Positions 45,606 to 57,172 of a stretch of 64,000 bases of DNA are shown in pieces (the first letter of the stretch is position 1; every line of letters starts with the position of its first letter). Source of the stretch: Dromiciops gliroides (taxonomy: Eukaryota > Chordata > Mammalia > Microbiotheria > Microbiotheriidae); assembly GCF_019393635.1 (NCBI RefSeq), contig NC_057862.1, forward strand, positions 243,460,941-243,524,940. The letters run 5' to 3'. The position numbers and the translations under genes were made by a program. The notes under the pieces are model-generated. The model did not search any database. It had not been told where the DNA came from and worked only from the letters and a program-made list of their open reading frames with translations.

Positions 45606-46173
45606 CTTGCCTTTCTTTTACTTGACTTTTAGCTCCTTAAAGTGGGGCACTGTTTCCAGGCTGCAGTATCCCAAGCTTAAGAAGTCCCAGGTGGTATGAT
45701 TTAAGGAGGATCAGGTTCTTCGTGATAACCCCAGGCCAACTTGCTAATCAACCAGATTTGTGTGTTGTGGTTGTTAGCTCCAATGAGCCTGTGCCCCTCC
45801 CCAACCTGGACCCAATTTCTGCCTCAGCACCAGCTTAGACCCCTGTAGTCTCCCCCCTGCCCAGGGCTCAGCCCTCTCACTAGACTGTGAGCTTAGTTCC
45901 AGATGACGTTGGTGCTTCAGCTGATTCAGAGGCTCTGGGGGTCTCCTCTGGTGAGGCCTTCCTGGGACTGGATCTATGTCAGGGTGACTGTGGGGTTGGG
46001 CTCAACTCCTGTCTCAGCACAGCAGCTCCCTCCTTCTGACCTTCCAAGCCATTCGTGGTTAGAAGATGATTTCAGCACATTCTTCTGTGAGTTTTGCTGC
46101 TCCAGGCATTTTCCTGTGGTGTTATTTGGATATTTTTTGGAGTGATCGTGTCATGAGTTCGAGCTCCCTTTAC

Positions 46174-46325
46174 TTTTTTTTTTTTTTAGTGAGGCAATGA
46201 GGGTTAAGTGACTTGCCCAAGGTCACACAGCTAGTAAGTATTAAGTGTCTGAGGCCGGATTTGAACTCAGGTACTCCTGACTCCAGGGATGGTACTCTAT
46301 CTACTGTGCCACCTAGCTGCCCCAT
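46174..46325 (-). mobile_element. tRNA-derived SINE at a reused target site
   Basis: Flanked by CTCCCTTTAC at 46164-46173 and 46326-46335. Confidence 0.93.
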
Positions 46326-46335
46326 CTCCCTTTAC

Positions 46336-46498
46336 TTTTTCTTTTTCTTTTCTTTTTTTTTTTTTACAGGGCAATGGGGTTAAGTGATTTGCCCAGGGTC
46401 ACACAGCTAGCAAGTGTTAAGTGTCTGAGGCCGGATTTGAACTCAGGAACTCCTGAATCCAGGGCCGGTGCTTTATCCACTGTGCCACCTAGCCGCCC
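46336..46498 (-). mobile_element. tRNA-derived SINE at a reused target site
   Basis: Left flank CTCCCTTTAC (46326-46335), right flank CTCCTTTAC (46499-46507), one base shorter. Confidence 0.9.
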
Positions 46499-46547
46499 CT
46501 CCTTTACTTTTAACTAGCTCCAAATCAGAGACTCAGACCTTCATGAT

Positions 46548-46868
46548 CTCTCTTTTTTTTTTTTGCAGGGCAATGGGGGTTAAGTGACTTGCCCAGGGTC
46601 ACACAGCTAGTAAATGTCAAGTGTCTATGGTCGGATTTGATTCTTTTTTTTTTTTTTTTAGTGAGGCAATTGGGGTTAAGTGAGTTGCCCAGGGTCACAC
46701 TGCTAGTAAGTGTTAAATGTTTGATGCCGGATTTGAACTCAGGTACTCCTGACTCCAGGGCCTGTGCTCTATTCACTGCGCCACCTAGCTGCCCCTATGG
46801 TCAGATTTGAACTCAGGTACTCCTGAATCCAGGGCCTGTGCTCTATCCACTCTGCCACCTAGCTGTCC
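46548..46868 (-). mobile_element. tRNA-derived SINE, antisense, carrying a nested SINE
   Basis: TSD CAGACCTTCATGAT (46534-46547) and CAGACCCTCATGAT (46869-46882). The nested copy is at 46641-46794. Confidence 0.93.
46641..46794 (-). mobile_element. Nested tRNA-derived SINE
   Basis: Inserted in another SINE with TSD CTATGGTCGGATTTGA (46625-46640) and CTATGGTCAGATTTGA (46795-46810). Confidence 0.94.
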
Positions 46869-46882
46869 CAGACCCTCATGAT

Positions 46883-47815
46883 TTCAAGGCTGCCTTCAGG
46901 ACTGGATGTGTCTATCTGCTGTGTGATCATCCATACTCAGGAAAGAAAGAAAACAGAAGAAGGGGCCCAAGGTAAAGAATCCGGCTTTCCCACACATATG
47001 TTTTAGCTATCAGCATGTGCTTGCAGTTCACCATGTCTTCTGGTGTGGCTGAAAGGCATCAGTCTTCTCTCCCCCTATCTTCTCTAGGGATGAGTTCAGA
47101 TAGCCTTGACACACTCAGCAGCAGATGGGAGGAATAGAGAGAGACCTAGGCTGGGTCATTCTCTTTTAAAGATCCGCTGAATCTTTGTCATTTCTGCTTA
47201 GGTCAACGGGAGGGTGGCTTAGTCATTGCAAAGTACCCAAGTCCTTTTTCACAGAGCTGTTTCTACAGAAACAGCCAGGGCATAGGCTCAGCATTCCACT
47301 GGGTATATACTTCAGTGCAAAGAGTCATTTATTTATTTTGTTGTTCAGTGTTTAAAAGTGTTAAGTTTCTGATGTTTTACTTTGAGTGGATAACTAAGAG
47401 AGGAGCGGGGGACACCTGGGAAAATAGATTAGATGAAGTTATAACTTTATGTTAGGATATACAGTCCTGAGCTACAACTTTCACTCAATTACCTTGAGGC
47501 ACAACTATTTTCATCACAACCACCAGAGTTGAGGCAACTATGCCTCTGTAAAAGGGGACTCCATTCAAGAAAGTTCAATTTTGACTGGTTTAGGAATGCC
47601 TTCTTGTGCATGACCCATGGAAACAACGTAGATATTCTTCAGATGCATATTCAAAGATAGGAACATAAAGAAAATTTGGTGAGAGATCCAACTATGGGTA
47701 GAATTATTTTCCTCTCCAGAATGAACTCTTGACTCTCCAGGATTCTTTGACCATGTCACAAAAAACATCTTTCCCCTGGAAGTTTTACTTTACCCCTGAA
47801 CTTCTCACACTGGAA
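46883..47815. other. Intergenic, no recognised feature
   Basis: Moderate-GC unique-looking sequence between nested SINEs. The 67-codon minus ORF at 47565-47768 has no known motif and no splice context I trust. An unrecognised old LTR is possible. Confidence 0.4.
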
Positions 47816-47910
47816 ATATTAGGAAAGTGAAGCTGAAGTTAAGTGATGTGCCCAGGGTTACACAGCTAAAAGGATTTCCCAGGAAACATTTGAAATCACA
47901 TCTTTTTGAT

Positions 47911-48067
47911 GATACTTTTTTTTTTTTTTGGTGGGGCAATGAAGGTTAAGTGATTTGCCCGAGGTCACACAGCTAATAAGTGTCAACTGTCTAAGTCCAG
48001 ATTTGAACTCAGGTCCTTCTGAATCCAGGGTTGGTGCTTTATCCACTGTGCCACCTAGCTGCCCCCA
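47911..48067 (-). mobile_element. tRNA-derived SINE, antisense
   Basis: An 18-bp TSD AAATCACATCTTTTTGAT at 47893-47910 and 48068-48085. It lies inside an older antisense SINE (47820-48125). Confidence 0.95.
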
Positions 48068-48514
48068 AAATCACATCTTTTTGATTCCAAGTAGAGCACT
48101 ATCTGCTCAACCACCTAGCTGCCCAATTGATACTTGTATCATTTTTTTCCTATGGATCTGGGATATATGACATCACAAAAATGTGCTTCAGGTTTTTTCC
48201 TAGTTAACTGTTTCCTTTCTCATTCTAACCACATTCCCTTTTTTTGGATACAAAACCTTTTCAATTTTATGGAAGCAAGATTGTTCTTTTGCTCTCTTTC
48301 AATTGTCTTTCTCCCATTTGGTCATTGGGATTGACATGAACTGATGCTGAGTGAAGTAAGCAAAGCCCCTTTCCTTATTTGTGAGAATTCTTTCTTTCTT
48401 TCTCCTCTAATTTATATAAACTTTTATATCTGGGTCATGTATTCATCTGAAGTTTATTGTGTGGTACATGGTGTGAGATGTTGTTCTAAATCTAATTTCT
48501 GCAAGACCGTTTTC

Positions 48515-48752
48515 CAGTTTTTGTTCATTTGTTTTCAGTCATGTCCTACTCTTCATGATCCCTTGGCAAAGATACCAGAATGGTTTGCCATTTCCTTCTC
48601 CTGCTGATTTTACAGATGAGGAAGTTGGAGAAACCAGCATTAAGTGACTTGCCCAAGGCCACACAGCTAGTAAATATCTGATTCCGGATTTTAATTCAGG
48701 TCTTCCTTACTCCAGGCTCATCACTCTATCCACTGTGCCACCTAGCTGCCCT
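48515..48752 (-). mobile_element. Older long SINE (MAR1-like), antisense
   Basis: GTTTTCAGTCATGTCCTACT, TTTGCCATTTCCTTCTCCTG, then the common part ending CACTGTGCCACCTAGCTGCC. Confidence 0.75.
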
Positions 48753-48789
48753 GTTTTCCAATTGTCCCAGCCATTTTAAAAAATAATAA

Positions 48790-48958
48790 GTCTTTTTTTG
48801 TGTGGGGTTTTTTTTTTTTTTTGGTGAGGCAATTGGGGCTAAGTGACTTGCCCAGGGTCACACAGCTAGTAAGTGTCAAGTGTCTGAATTTGGATTTGAA
48901 CTCAGGTCCTCCTGAATCCAGGGCTGATGCTCTATCCACTGCGCCACCTAACTGCCCC
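48790..48958 (-). mobile_element. tRNA-derived SINE, antisense
   Basis: TSD TAAAAAATAATAA (48777-48789) and TAAAAATAATAA (48959-48970). Confidence 0.92.
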
Positions 48959-49330
48959 TAAAAATAATAAATCTTTATCCCATTATGTATTCTTGGGTTT
49001 ATTAAACATTATGCTGCAGTACTTTTAAATTTATTGACTTTGTTGCTGTTACTGTTAGTGTGCTAACAGAAAATTGAACCCTAAGCAGGGACTCAATAGC
49101 AGAATTATAATTATCTCTAAATGAAGTTGGTCAAAGCTTTTCTAGAATTTTCAAAACAAGACAAGATGTAATACAAACCATTGCATCTGAAGATTTTTCC
49201 CTATTCTTGAAGATGACTGGAAAAGAAAGTTTTGATTGATGTAACTCAAAACACGATAGTATAAATAGTAACCATTCCGCTTATCACTACTTGATTGAGT
49301 TTAAAATTTCAACTTAAAAATTTCCAAGAT

Positions 49331-49481
49331 GGGGGCAGCTAGGTGGCGCAGTGGATAGAGCACCGGCCCTGGAGTCAGGAGTACCTGAGTTCAAATCCAG
49401 CCTCAGACGCTTAACACTTACTAGCTGTGTGACCCTGGGCAAGTCACTTAACCCCAATTGCCTCACTAAAAAAAAAAAAAA
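49331..49481 (+). mobile_element. tRNA-derived SINE
   Basis: Complete copy; TCCAAGAT flanks at 49323-49330 and 49482-49489. Confidence 0.93.
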
Positions 49482-49973
49482 TCCAAGATGACCTTAGTTT
49501 AATTAGAAATGGACAGCATAGAAATAATTATAAATTTCATTTGCTTCTAGATATCAAGATCTGTTTTTATGCAAGAGTTATAGTTAAAATTACCTTATTA
49601 AGTAATGGATAATAACACTTCATTACAGTGATAAAATCAGCATTAAATTATAAAGCCTACTCAGCTTGTGTTTCTGCTTAATCACTCAGTAGTACAGCAA
49701 CAAGAGATAAGTGAAAAGTTCCTATATATAAATGATCTCCTAAGACTATTAAAAATTTTTTTTTGGAATATTTTTTTAAAATCTTCTCTTTGTTTTTTTC
49801 TTAATTGACTTGTAGTGTTGTAAACCTTATAGAGCCCTTACTTCACAAAATACATCATGATAAATTCTCTTGAAAAAAAAAAAAGACTAATCCTTTTACA
49901 TAGTATCCTATGGCATACCTTGGTATTTAATGCACCACTTGGATTTCCCCTTGTGGCTCTATTATTATATTTG

Positions 49974-50008
<35 letters not shown>

Positions 50009-50169
50009 TCCTATCTATCTCTTTCATATATCCTTGGATTGACAAAGAAACTTTATATTTTGAGTAAAGATACAAAATATGCCCCCAAAAGGCCATTGCT
50101 GAAAAAAAATTAGGGAATACATGGTATATAGCTGGGTAAGCACATAAGTCATCAATTACAGATTTTTTC

Positions 50170-50405
50170 ACCTTCTTTTGTTCTTTTCTTTCTTTCCTTC
50201 CTTCCTTCCCTCCTCTCCTTTTCCTTCTTTCTTTCCTTCTCTCCTTTCCTTCCTTCCTTTTTTCTCCTCTTTTCCCATCTCCATTATTCCTTCCTTTCTT
50301 CTTCTTCCTTCCTTCCTTTTTTTCCTTCTTTTTTCCTTGTTTCCTCTTCTCTTTTCTTTCTTCTTTACTTCTCTCCTTTCCTTTCTTCTTTCTTTTCTTT
50401 TTAGC
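50170..50405. repeat. Long polypyrimidine (TTCC/TTTC)n tract
   Basis: About 235 bp almost purely C/T on the plus strand, an impure CCTT/TTTC microsatellite. The 156- and 81-codon Lys/Arg/Glu-rich ORFs across it are artefacts of the purine strand. Such tracts can form triplex DNA. Confidence 0.9.
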
Positions 50406-50439
50406 ATTAACAAGGTCTGAAACTTCCCCCCACACCTTA

Positions 50440-51170
50440 GGTATCTCCCTCTCCTTTAGATACCTTATATCAGTCTTTCAATGCTCTTACTATTGCCTTT
50501 AGCACTCTTTTCTATATACAGGCCAAGCCGGCTGTTTTTCTCATTTAATTTCTTTCTTTAAGACCCTTTCTAACTCCTTTAAGCATCTTAGGGACTCTGA
50601 TTCTAATCTTTTCTTTTTCTTTTTTTTCAGTTTGTAGTCTTTGCATTTTTTTTTCTTTAATGCCCTTGGGATGACTTTGCTTAATTAGATCTTTTCCCAC
50701 ATAGTCTTCAAATTGATCTTACCATCTACTGCTTTGCTTCTCTCTGCTTTATGAGACAATATTACTCATGATTGTTCATCACATATTTTGAGTGGATGTT
50801 GACTTTGGTAACTAACTCTTCGGCAAATAAGTCAAACGTTTGCTGACTAAGGCGTTTTCTAGGCTCTTTTGGTCTCCATGTGGTAATTAATTTATCCTAG
50901 TTAAACTTCTGGATGAAATCATTCTAGTCTGAGGCAATCTCAGTTCTGTGGCCTGTTCTCCATTTTTTAAATTTTCAGTTACTCATTTATAAATTTGGGG
51001 TTTAATTATTTTAATTACACTCCATATGTTTTCTTCATCATTTTTTTATTTGAAAAATTTACAAATTCTGCTTTTTACTTGCAAGTTGATGGTACTGTAC
51101 ATATCTCTCAAATCATTAACAAGAAGTCTTTCCTTGTCCATTAAAACAAAATATAATTTCTTCATATTTT
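50440..51170 (-). repeat. Old T-rich repeat, related to 62000-62740
   Basis: CCTTGGGATGACTTTGCTTA here and TCAGGATGATTTTGCTTAGT at 62468, each followed by CTTTATGAGA at a similar distance, suggest two copies of an old antisense retroposon, perhaps L1/HAL1. No frame. Confidence 0.35.
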
Positions 51171-51177
51171 TTAATGA

Positions 51178-51335
51178 AGGGCAGATAGATGGCGCAGTGG
51201 ATAAAGCACTGGCTGTGGGTTCAGGAGGACCTGAGTTCAAACATGGCCTCAGACACTTGACACTTACTAGCTGTGTGACCCGGGGCAAGTCACTTAACCC
51301 TCATTGCCCTGCAAAAATAAATAAATAAATATATT
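51178..51335 (+). mobile_element. tRNA-derived SINE
   Basis: Complete copy with an (AAAT)n tail; TSD not clear. Confidence 0.88.
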
Positions 51336-52034
51336 TTGTTAATGTTCACTTTATCTAGTGCCTACCAATTCTTCTTTTAAAATGTTTTCGTTGATTTTTT
51401 TGACATCACTATAATTTCCCCCAGTATCCCTACCCCTAGAGAGTCATCCCATATAACAAATATTTTTTAGCTACAAAAAGGATGAATAAAATTCAGCATA
51501 ATTAATCAATACATTAAAATAGTCCAAATATGTGCAATGTGAAATATTTATGGACCTCTCACCTATGCAAAAGGGTGGGATGGGACTGTCTTATCTTTCC
51601 TTTCAAGCCTTGCTTGTTTCATATAATTTTGCAATATTCAATTTTGATTTTGGGGGTATTCTTTCCATTTGTATTTTAGTTGTTGTCATCTTTTTTGCTA
51701 CTTCCCTCCTCATCAGTTCATGTAGATCATTTCATGCTTCTCTGTATTCATCACATTTGTCATTTCTTACAGCACAGTAATGAATTCCATTATATTAATT
51801 TACTACAATTTTTTCAGGCATTTGCCACCTAATGGGCACCTACTTTGGTTCCATTCTTTGCTAACAAGAAAGTGGTACTTTAAATATTTTGATGTTTATG
51901 GGGACTATCAATGGCCCCTTTGTGGTATAAGCCTAATAATGAAATATCTCTTTGTCAGAGGGTATGAAGCTGTTATTCGCTTTATTTACATAATTGAAAT
52001 TATTTTGTAAAATGGTTGTGCTGATTCATATATC

Positions 52035-52640
52035 CACCAACAGTACTTGGGCTATTGCAATAGCCTGCTGGTTGGTTTTCTTGTCAAAGTCTCTCCCAAC
52101 TCCAGTTCATCCTTCACTCGTCTGTCAAAGAAATTTCCCTAAAACATAAGTCTAACCATGTTACATACCCCACCTCATCAAAAAACTCTAGTGACTCCCT
52201 AACACCTCCAAGATCAAAAATAAAATCCCAGTCCCTTCATAAACTGGTCCCCTCCTATCATTCCAGTTTTCTGATACTTTATTCACTCCTACATGTATTC
52301 TCTGATCCAGTGATACTGGTTTCCTTGGAGTTTCTAAGGAGACACTCCATCTCCCAGTCACTGGCATTTTCACGGACTATCTCCTATAGCTGAAATGTGC
52401 CCCCTCATCTCTTTCTCCTGGCTTTCTTGAATTCCAGCTAAAATTCCACCTTCTACAGGAAGCCTTTCCCAATCCCTCTTAATTCTAGTGCCCTCCTTCT
52501 CTTGATTATATTCAGTTTATCTTATATCATAGCTTGTTTTTACATAGTTGTTTGCATGTTACCTATAGATTGTGCAAAGGTTTATTTTTCTTTGTGTATC
52601 ACGTGCTTTGCACAGTATGACAAATATTGGGCACTATTAA
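52035..52640 (+). mobile_element. L2 LINE 3' fragment
   Basis: GCAATAGCCTGCTGGTTGGT, CTAACCATGTTACATACCCC, AACTCTAGTGACTCCCTAAC and CAGGAAGCCTTTCCCAATCC mark an L2 3' region inside the old L1. Confidence 0.65.
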
Positions 52641-53068
52641 ACTTTTGTCTGACAACTGTGACCATTATCATTTGCCATTTTTGCCATTTGCAGGGTGTGA
52701 GGTGAGACCTTAGAATTATGTTAGCATTTCTTTTATTAGTGATTTGGAGCATTCTTTCTCATCATTGGCAATAGCTCTCAATTCTTGAGGAGCTGTTTAT
52801 TAATATCCTTTGAAAACTTACCAGAAAAATGGCTTTTGGTCATATGTATATATTGTTTATAAATCTCAGATATATCTTGATAGAAAGATTTTTTTTTCAT
52901 GCATTCAACCACTTCCCTTCTTATCCTAGGTGCATTAAATTTGTGTGGAAACTTTTCATGTAATCAATGTTACTCAGTTTTTTCTTTTGTATTTGTTTCC
53001 ACTGTTTGGTTAATAACATATCTTTTACTTATAGCTGTGAAAGGTATACAATGGTTACCTCTTTTTGT

Positions 53069-53587
53069 TGTGGGAGTAACTTCCAATCTGGTTCTGGATG
53101 GCTAACTCACCCAAAGAACTGGAGGCTCACAACAAATCTTGTAAAATTGAGAGGTTTATTAGGAGAGAGGAATACACGGCCGGGAGGCAGTTAAGATGGA
53201 GACTGCCTGTCCTAGTAGAATTCATCTTAAATATGTTTACAGACAAAGAAAACTACACGCTGAGATGACAAAACAACTGGGAAGGGGATTGCAAAATAAC
53301 TGGAGAGGTGGTACCTAGGGTTTGAATAATAGGCAGTTAGTAAGACATGTAGCATTTAACCTGCTGACTTACAAGGGGCCCATATCTCAAAGGTATGGAA
53401 CTTGCATATAGTGTTTGTGTATGCTTATCAGTGAACTAGGGTCTTCCTGCTCTGGCCACACTGCATTCCTGAGGTGGGGGGCAGAACTATTCTTCATATC
53501 TAGATTCTTTGGTTTTAATGTCTAAAGTTTAAGGCTTCCTTAGGGGTTGGGGTCTTGGGGATTCTTGGGGTCCCGCATCCCACTACA
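53069..53587 (-). mobile_element. Solo LTR, second family, antisense
   Basis: Plus strand begins TGTGGGAGTAAC and ends ATCCCACTACA, so the element has TG...CA ends; 519 bp. In minus orientation it has CTAATAAACCTCTCAATTTT before the terminal U5-like part, the expected LTR polyadenylation layout. It interrupts an old L1. Confidence 0.7.
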
Positions 53588-53807
53588 TTTTTAAGTATGA
53601 CCATTAATATTAAGGAGATATATTTGGACTATGGTATAAGGTGTTGGTCTAAGCCTAATTTCTGCCCAACTATTTCCCAGTTTTCCTAGCAGATTTTTAT
53701 CAGAGTTCTTGCCTAAGTAATTTGTGTTCTGTTAACCAAACACTGTATTATTGAATTCCATTGTTTTTGATTTTCCCAGGTCTAGTCTGTTCCACTAATC
53801 TACTTCT

Positions 53808-53957
53808 TCTTCTTCTTTTTTTTTTGAGGCAATTGGGGCCAAATGACATGCCCAGGGTCACACAGCTAGTAAGTGTCAAGTGTCTTAGGCCAGATTTGAA
53901 CTCAGGTCCTCCTGAATCCAAGGGGAGTGCTTTATCCACTGCGCCACCTAGCTGCCC
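53808..53957 (-). mobile_element. tRNA-derived SINE, antisense
   Basis: TSD CTACTTCT at 53800-53807 and 53958-53965. Confidence 0.92.
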
Positions 53958-54195
53958 CTACTTCTCTTTTTAAATCAATACTAGATGACTTTGATGACTG
54001 CTGCTTTGTAACTTGGCTTGAGGTCTGAAAGTGCCATTCCTCCTTTGTCCCTACCTCATTTCATTATTTACCTTCATAGTTCAGATCTTTTTTTTTAAAT
54101 GAATTTTATTATTTTATCTAGTAAAATTTTATCCCTGGTATAAATCCAACCTAGTTATGATTTTTTTCTTTAAAAAAAAAAATGATTATTTCTTG

Positions 54196-54300
54196 GGGGG
54201 CAGCTAGGTGGAGCAGTGGATAAAGCACTGGCCTTGGATTCAGGAGGACCTGAGTTCAAATGCAGCCTCAGATACTTGATATTTGACACTAGCTTTGTTT
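54196..54300 (+). mobile_element. 3'-truncated SINE
   Basis: Head GGGGGGCAGCTAGGTGGAGC to CTCAGATACTTGATATTTGA, then it stops without a tail. Confidence 0.85.
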
Positions 54301-54982
54301 TGGTTCCCAGAATAAGTAATCCTCTGGGAAAAATTCTATTCCTACAAACATACATTATTAACAAAATAGAAAATGAGATAACTGGTGAACTGAATATGCA
54401 TTTTTAAAAATAGCCAACAAACCTAAAATAAGCACAGGGTATATTAGAAAATTAGAGGAGAAATAATTATTTTTAATATTAAAATGTCTAATGGCTGAAA
54501 CTCTAACCACCCCACCCAAATTCCTGACATGATTAGCCAGAATTGCCTTAACAGACATGCTATAAAGCAAAGGATGAATTGTATCAACAAATTTGTCAAG
54601 TACTGTTACAGAAGTTCAATTAGGTGCTGCCATGGTCTCCAGAACTATAAAAACTAGTGACTCAGCTAGAGATTCTAAGCCTTGAATTGCAACCAATCCA
54701 AAGTGGTATCTCCAAGCAGGGAAACTGGACTTCATGACAGCTACCTATGAAGGAATTCTTTAGTTGAGGATTGTCTCAAGAAAAAGACTATCATTCTAGA
54801 TGTGGAGGCCCCCACTATTCCATAGGCAGTATATTTGTATTCACTGGAATCCTATTCTTATAGTATTAATAGTTTTCCACCACCATGCTGGCAGTATACT
54901 TGCTTTACTATTAAATACATCTGCATATTTTTTCAGTCCCCAATGTTTTGGGGATTTGAAGGTGAATCTACTCATTACTTTC

Positions 54983-55139
54983 TTTCTTTCTTTTTTTTTG
55001 GGGGGGGGGTGAGGCAATTGGAGTTAAGTGACTTGCCCAGGGTCACACAGCTAGTAAGTGTCGAATGTCTGAGGCTGGATTTGAACTCAGGTCCTTCTGG
55101 ATTCAGGGTCGGTGCTTTATCCACTGCGTCACCTAGCTG
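54983..55139 (-). mobile_element. tRNA-derived SINE, antisense
   Basis: TSD TACTCATTACTTTC at 54969-54982 and 55140-55153. About 110 bp beyond the TOGARAM1 poly(A) site. Confidence 0.94.
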
Positions 55140-55246
55140 TACTCATTACTTTCAACATTGGAAGCCAAAAAAAAGAGTTAATGAACCTCAAGACAAACGT
55201 TTGATTATTTTTCCATTTCTTGGGGAAAAACAACGCCTCACACATC

Positions 55247-56156
55247 TACAGAAATAAATCCCTTTATTTTATAATATTCCTTTTCCTTTTTAAAATGTAG
55301 TACAGTACATGTAGCTGGATAACCTTGAGAAAATCTATAGAAGACCTGGCACTATTGTTGAAGATTATACAACTGGGCAGAAATATAATACCTTTATAAA
55401 AGAAAAAAATTTAGTGTTTTCACACAGAGATATGGAAGTTATATTCAACATGTTTTCTTAAATAAATGTGTACCTTAAAATATTTGGAAATTTGTTTCCT
55501 AAAAATTTGTCATCATGCTTTATTATAAGTTATTTAAATCTTACAGTTACATAGATGATAATGCCCAATAGTTAAGCAAATATATTACATCAACATATCA
55601 GCAATAGCAAGCTAATACTGCACAATCATATTGGTGGACTGATTTAAGAAATACATGTTTTTTTACAAGTAGCAAACAAATCTCTCTTTGTGGTACAGAT
55701 ATTTCAATGACTTTTTTCCCACTTTTGTAAAATAAGGCTAAGTAATAAGACATATCAGAACATGATTACATAATAAAAAGTATATTTTTAATTACAAATC
55801 TAATTGTACATATAGGGCAACATACTGCAATTTCTACAGAGGAGTGCAAATGAGCAGGACTTTTCTTATAAATGTTAAAGATGGATTCATTCCATGTGTT
55901 CTCAAATAGCATTTGTCAGTGTTATACTGATTGTTTCATCTGTGTTAAAGGTTTGATCATGAATGGTAGTGCTAGTATGAGACAGAGGTGTGCTTTACAA
56001 GTTGTCAAAGCTGCCAATCTAGATAGTTTCTACATGGAAAGTGTAGGTACTGTGACAATTTAACTTTAAAAAGGCTCCATCTGTCTTCATGTAAACAGGT
56101 ATTTTTAGCCTATCTTACTGCATTACACATTAACGGAGTAACATACATAATTCAAT
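55247..56156 (-). other. TOGARAM1: TOGARAM1 3' UTR and poly(A) signal
   Basis: AT-rich, repeat-free sequence follows the stop codon for about 900 bp. On the minus strand an AATAAA hexamer occurs at 55263-55268, so cleavage would fall near 55.25 kb. Just below it the sequence returns to repeats (SINE at 54983-55139). The lack of SINEs over 900 bp supports a transcribed 3' UTR. The extent is inferred. Confidence 0.55.
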
Positions 56157-56410
56157 TTAAGTTGTCATTTCAAGCAATTCTTCTAAACTCTTTTTAATCT
56201 GTGGTGGCTGAGATGCCGCCTGGTTTAGTAGACTCTGACCCATTTGTGCAAAAAGTGCTTTTGATAATTTAGCTGTGGCTGTTCGGATATTCCCTCCAGC
56301 TCCAGGTAGTGAGCCACTATTTGTCATGTTGCCTAATAGGTGCCAGAGGACAGCCAACACCTTCTGTTCAATAGCATGAGGTTTCCTTTGATAGAGATCC
56401 ATAACAAGAT
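56157..56410 (-). CDS. TOGARAM1: TOGARAM1 last coding exon, C terminus and stop
   Basis: After GCATTTCAG (edge 56410) the exon reads LVMDLYQRKPHAIEQKVLAV, LWHLLGNMTNSGSLPGAGGN, IRTATAKLSKALFAQMGQSL, LNQAASQPPQIKKSLEELLE and ends MTT-TAA at 56157. This is the highly conserved C-terminal tail of TOGARAM1. The last few residues (EMTT) seem to differ from the placental ending I recall, which runs a few residues longer; I cannot check that here. Confidence 0.94.
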
Positions 56411-56811
56411 CTGAAATGCAATAATATGGTATATGAGTAAATATCTGTTGTAATTCAGTTCATTTTAATTAAAAACATCAAAAATAAAATTTATTCCAAT
56501 ATAAAACAGGCACAGAAAAGTGTTATAAAAATTTATGAAAGAATAAAAAATATTGAGTCTAGCTACCTTAAAGCCTCTAACAGAATGAAACATACTACAA
56601 TATTTGACATAATAAAATACTTCAGGAAGAATAGGAATGAGGGAACCAAACCCTAATTTGACTCTGAGATTCTCCTTTCCAAATGAAAATTGTATTCCAT
56701 TACAAAGAAACAAAGCTATATTCTAAATCATATGCCATAATGAGAACAAATACTGTTAGGGCATATTTTCTGTCTTATAGATAATTTCATAAGGACTTCT
56801 TTTAAGGCCTC

Positions 56812-56963
56812 TTTTTTTTTTTTTTTTGCAGGGCAATTGGGGTTAAATGATTTGCCCAGGGGTCACACAGCTAGTAAGTATTAAGTGTCTGAGGCTGGAT
56901 TTGAACTCAGGTCCTCCTGAATCCAGGGCCGGTGCTCTATCCACTTCACCACCTAGCTGCCCC
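56812..56963 (-). mobile_element. tRNA-derived SINE in TOGARAM1 last intron
   Basis: TSD TAAGGCCTC at 56803-56811 and 56964-56972. Confidence 0.93.
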
Positions 56964-57172
56964 TAAGGCCTCCTTTTTAAAAAAGCAGTATTAGGAAGAC
57001 AGAAAACATTAAAAATGCTTTGTAAAGTTCAAAAAGGTCTTGTTTGGATACATAGTATGGCTTGTTTTAGCTTTAAGGCAAAATGATACTGAATGAGGTG
57101 GGTTTCTTAATACTGATTACTAATTTGTACACAGCTAAAAATTGTTATCTTCAGAAAATTTAACATATTTAC

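Larger units (their letters stand above)
43075..46163 (-). mobile_element. HAL1-like L1-derived retroposon B (ORF1, no ORF2)
   Basis: Minus-strand counterpart of element A, bounded by CTCCCTTTAC duplications (43065-43074 and 46164-46173). Order: 5' UTR (46163 to about 45606), ORF1 (45605-44651), antisense SINE-like segment (44645-44524), purine-rich region (44520-43810) and an L1-type 3' end (43800-43075). No ORF2 core is present, so the element moved in this form. Two younger SINEs (43247-43411, 44052-44197) lie inside. Confidence 0.75.
48085..49040 (-). mobile_element. Old L1 fragment, antisense, split by SINEs
   Basis: T-rich sequence resembling the antisense of an older L1 (TTTATATCTGGGTCATGTAT, GTGTGGTACATGGTGTGAGA). 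Interrupted by a MAR1-type SINE (48515-48752) and a young SINE (48790-48958). Boundaries approximate. Confidence 0.4.
51360..54165 (-). mobile_element. Old L1, antisense, with an L2 segment and an LTR within it
   Basis: 51360-52030 is antisense ORF2 tail and 3' end (TTCTTACAGCACAGTAATGA, CACCTAATGGGCACCTACTT). 52650-53068 and 53588-54165 continue into more 5' ORF2 sequence (TTTATCAGAGTTCTTGCCTA, AGGTCTGAAAGTGCCATTCC). An L2 piece (52035-52640), a solo LTR (53069-53587) and a SINE (53808-53957) lie inside. No frame survives. Confidence 0.5.

Noticed and set aside
49965..50435. 156- and 81-codon Lys/Arg/Glu-rich ORFs
   Set aside because: They are the purine strand of a (TTCC/TTTC)n tract; composition alone keeps them open.
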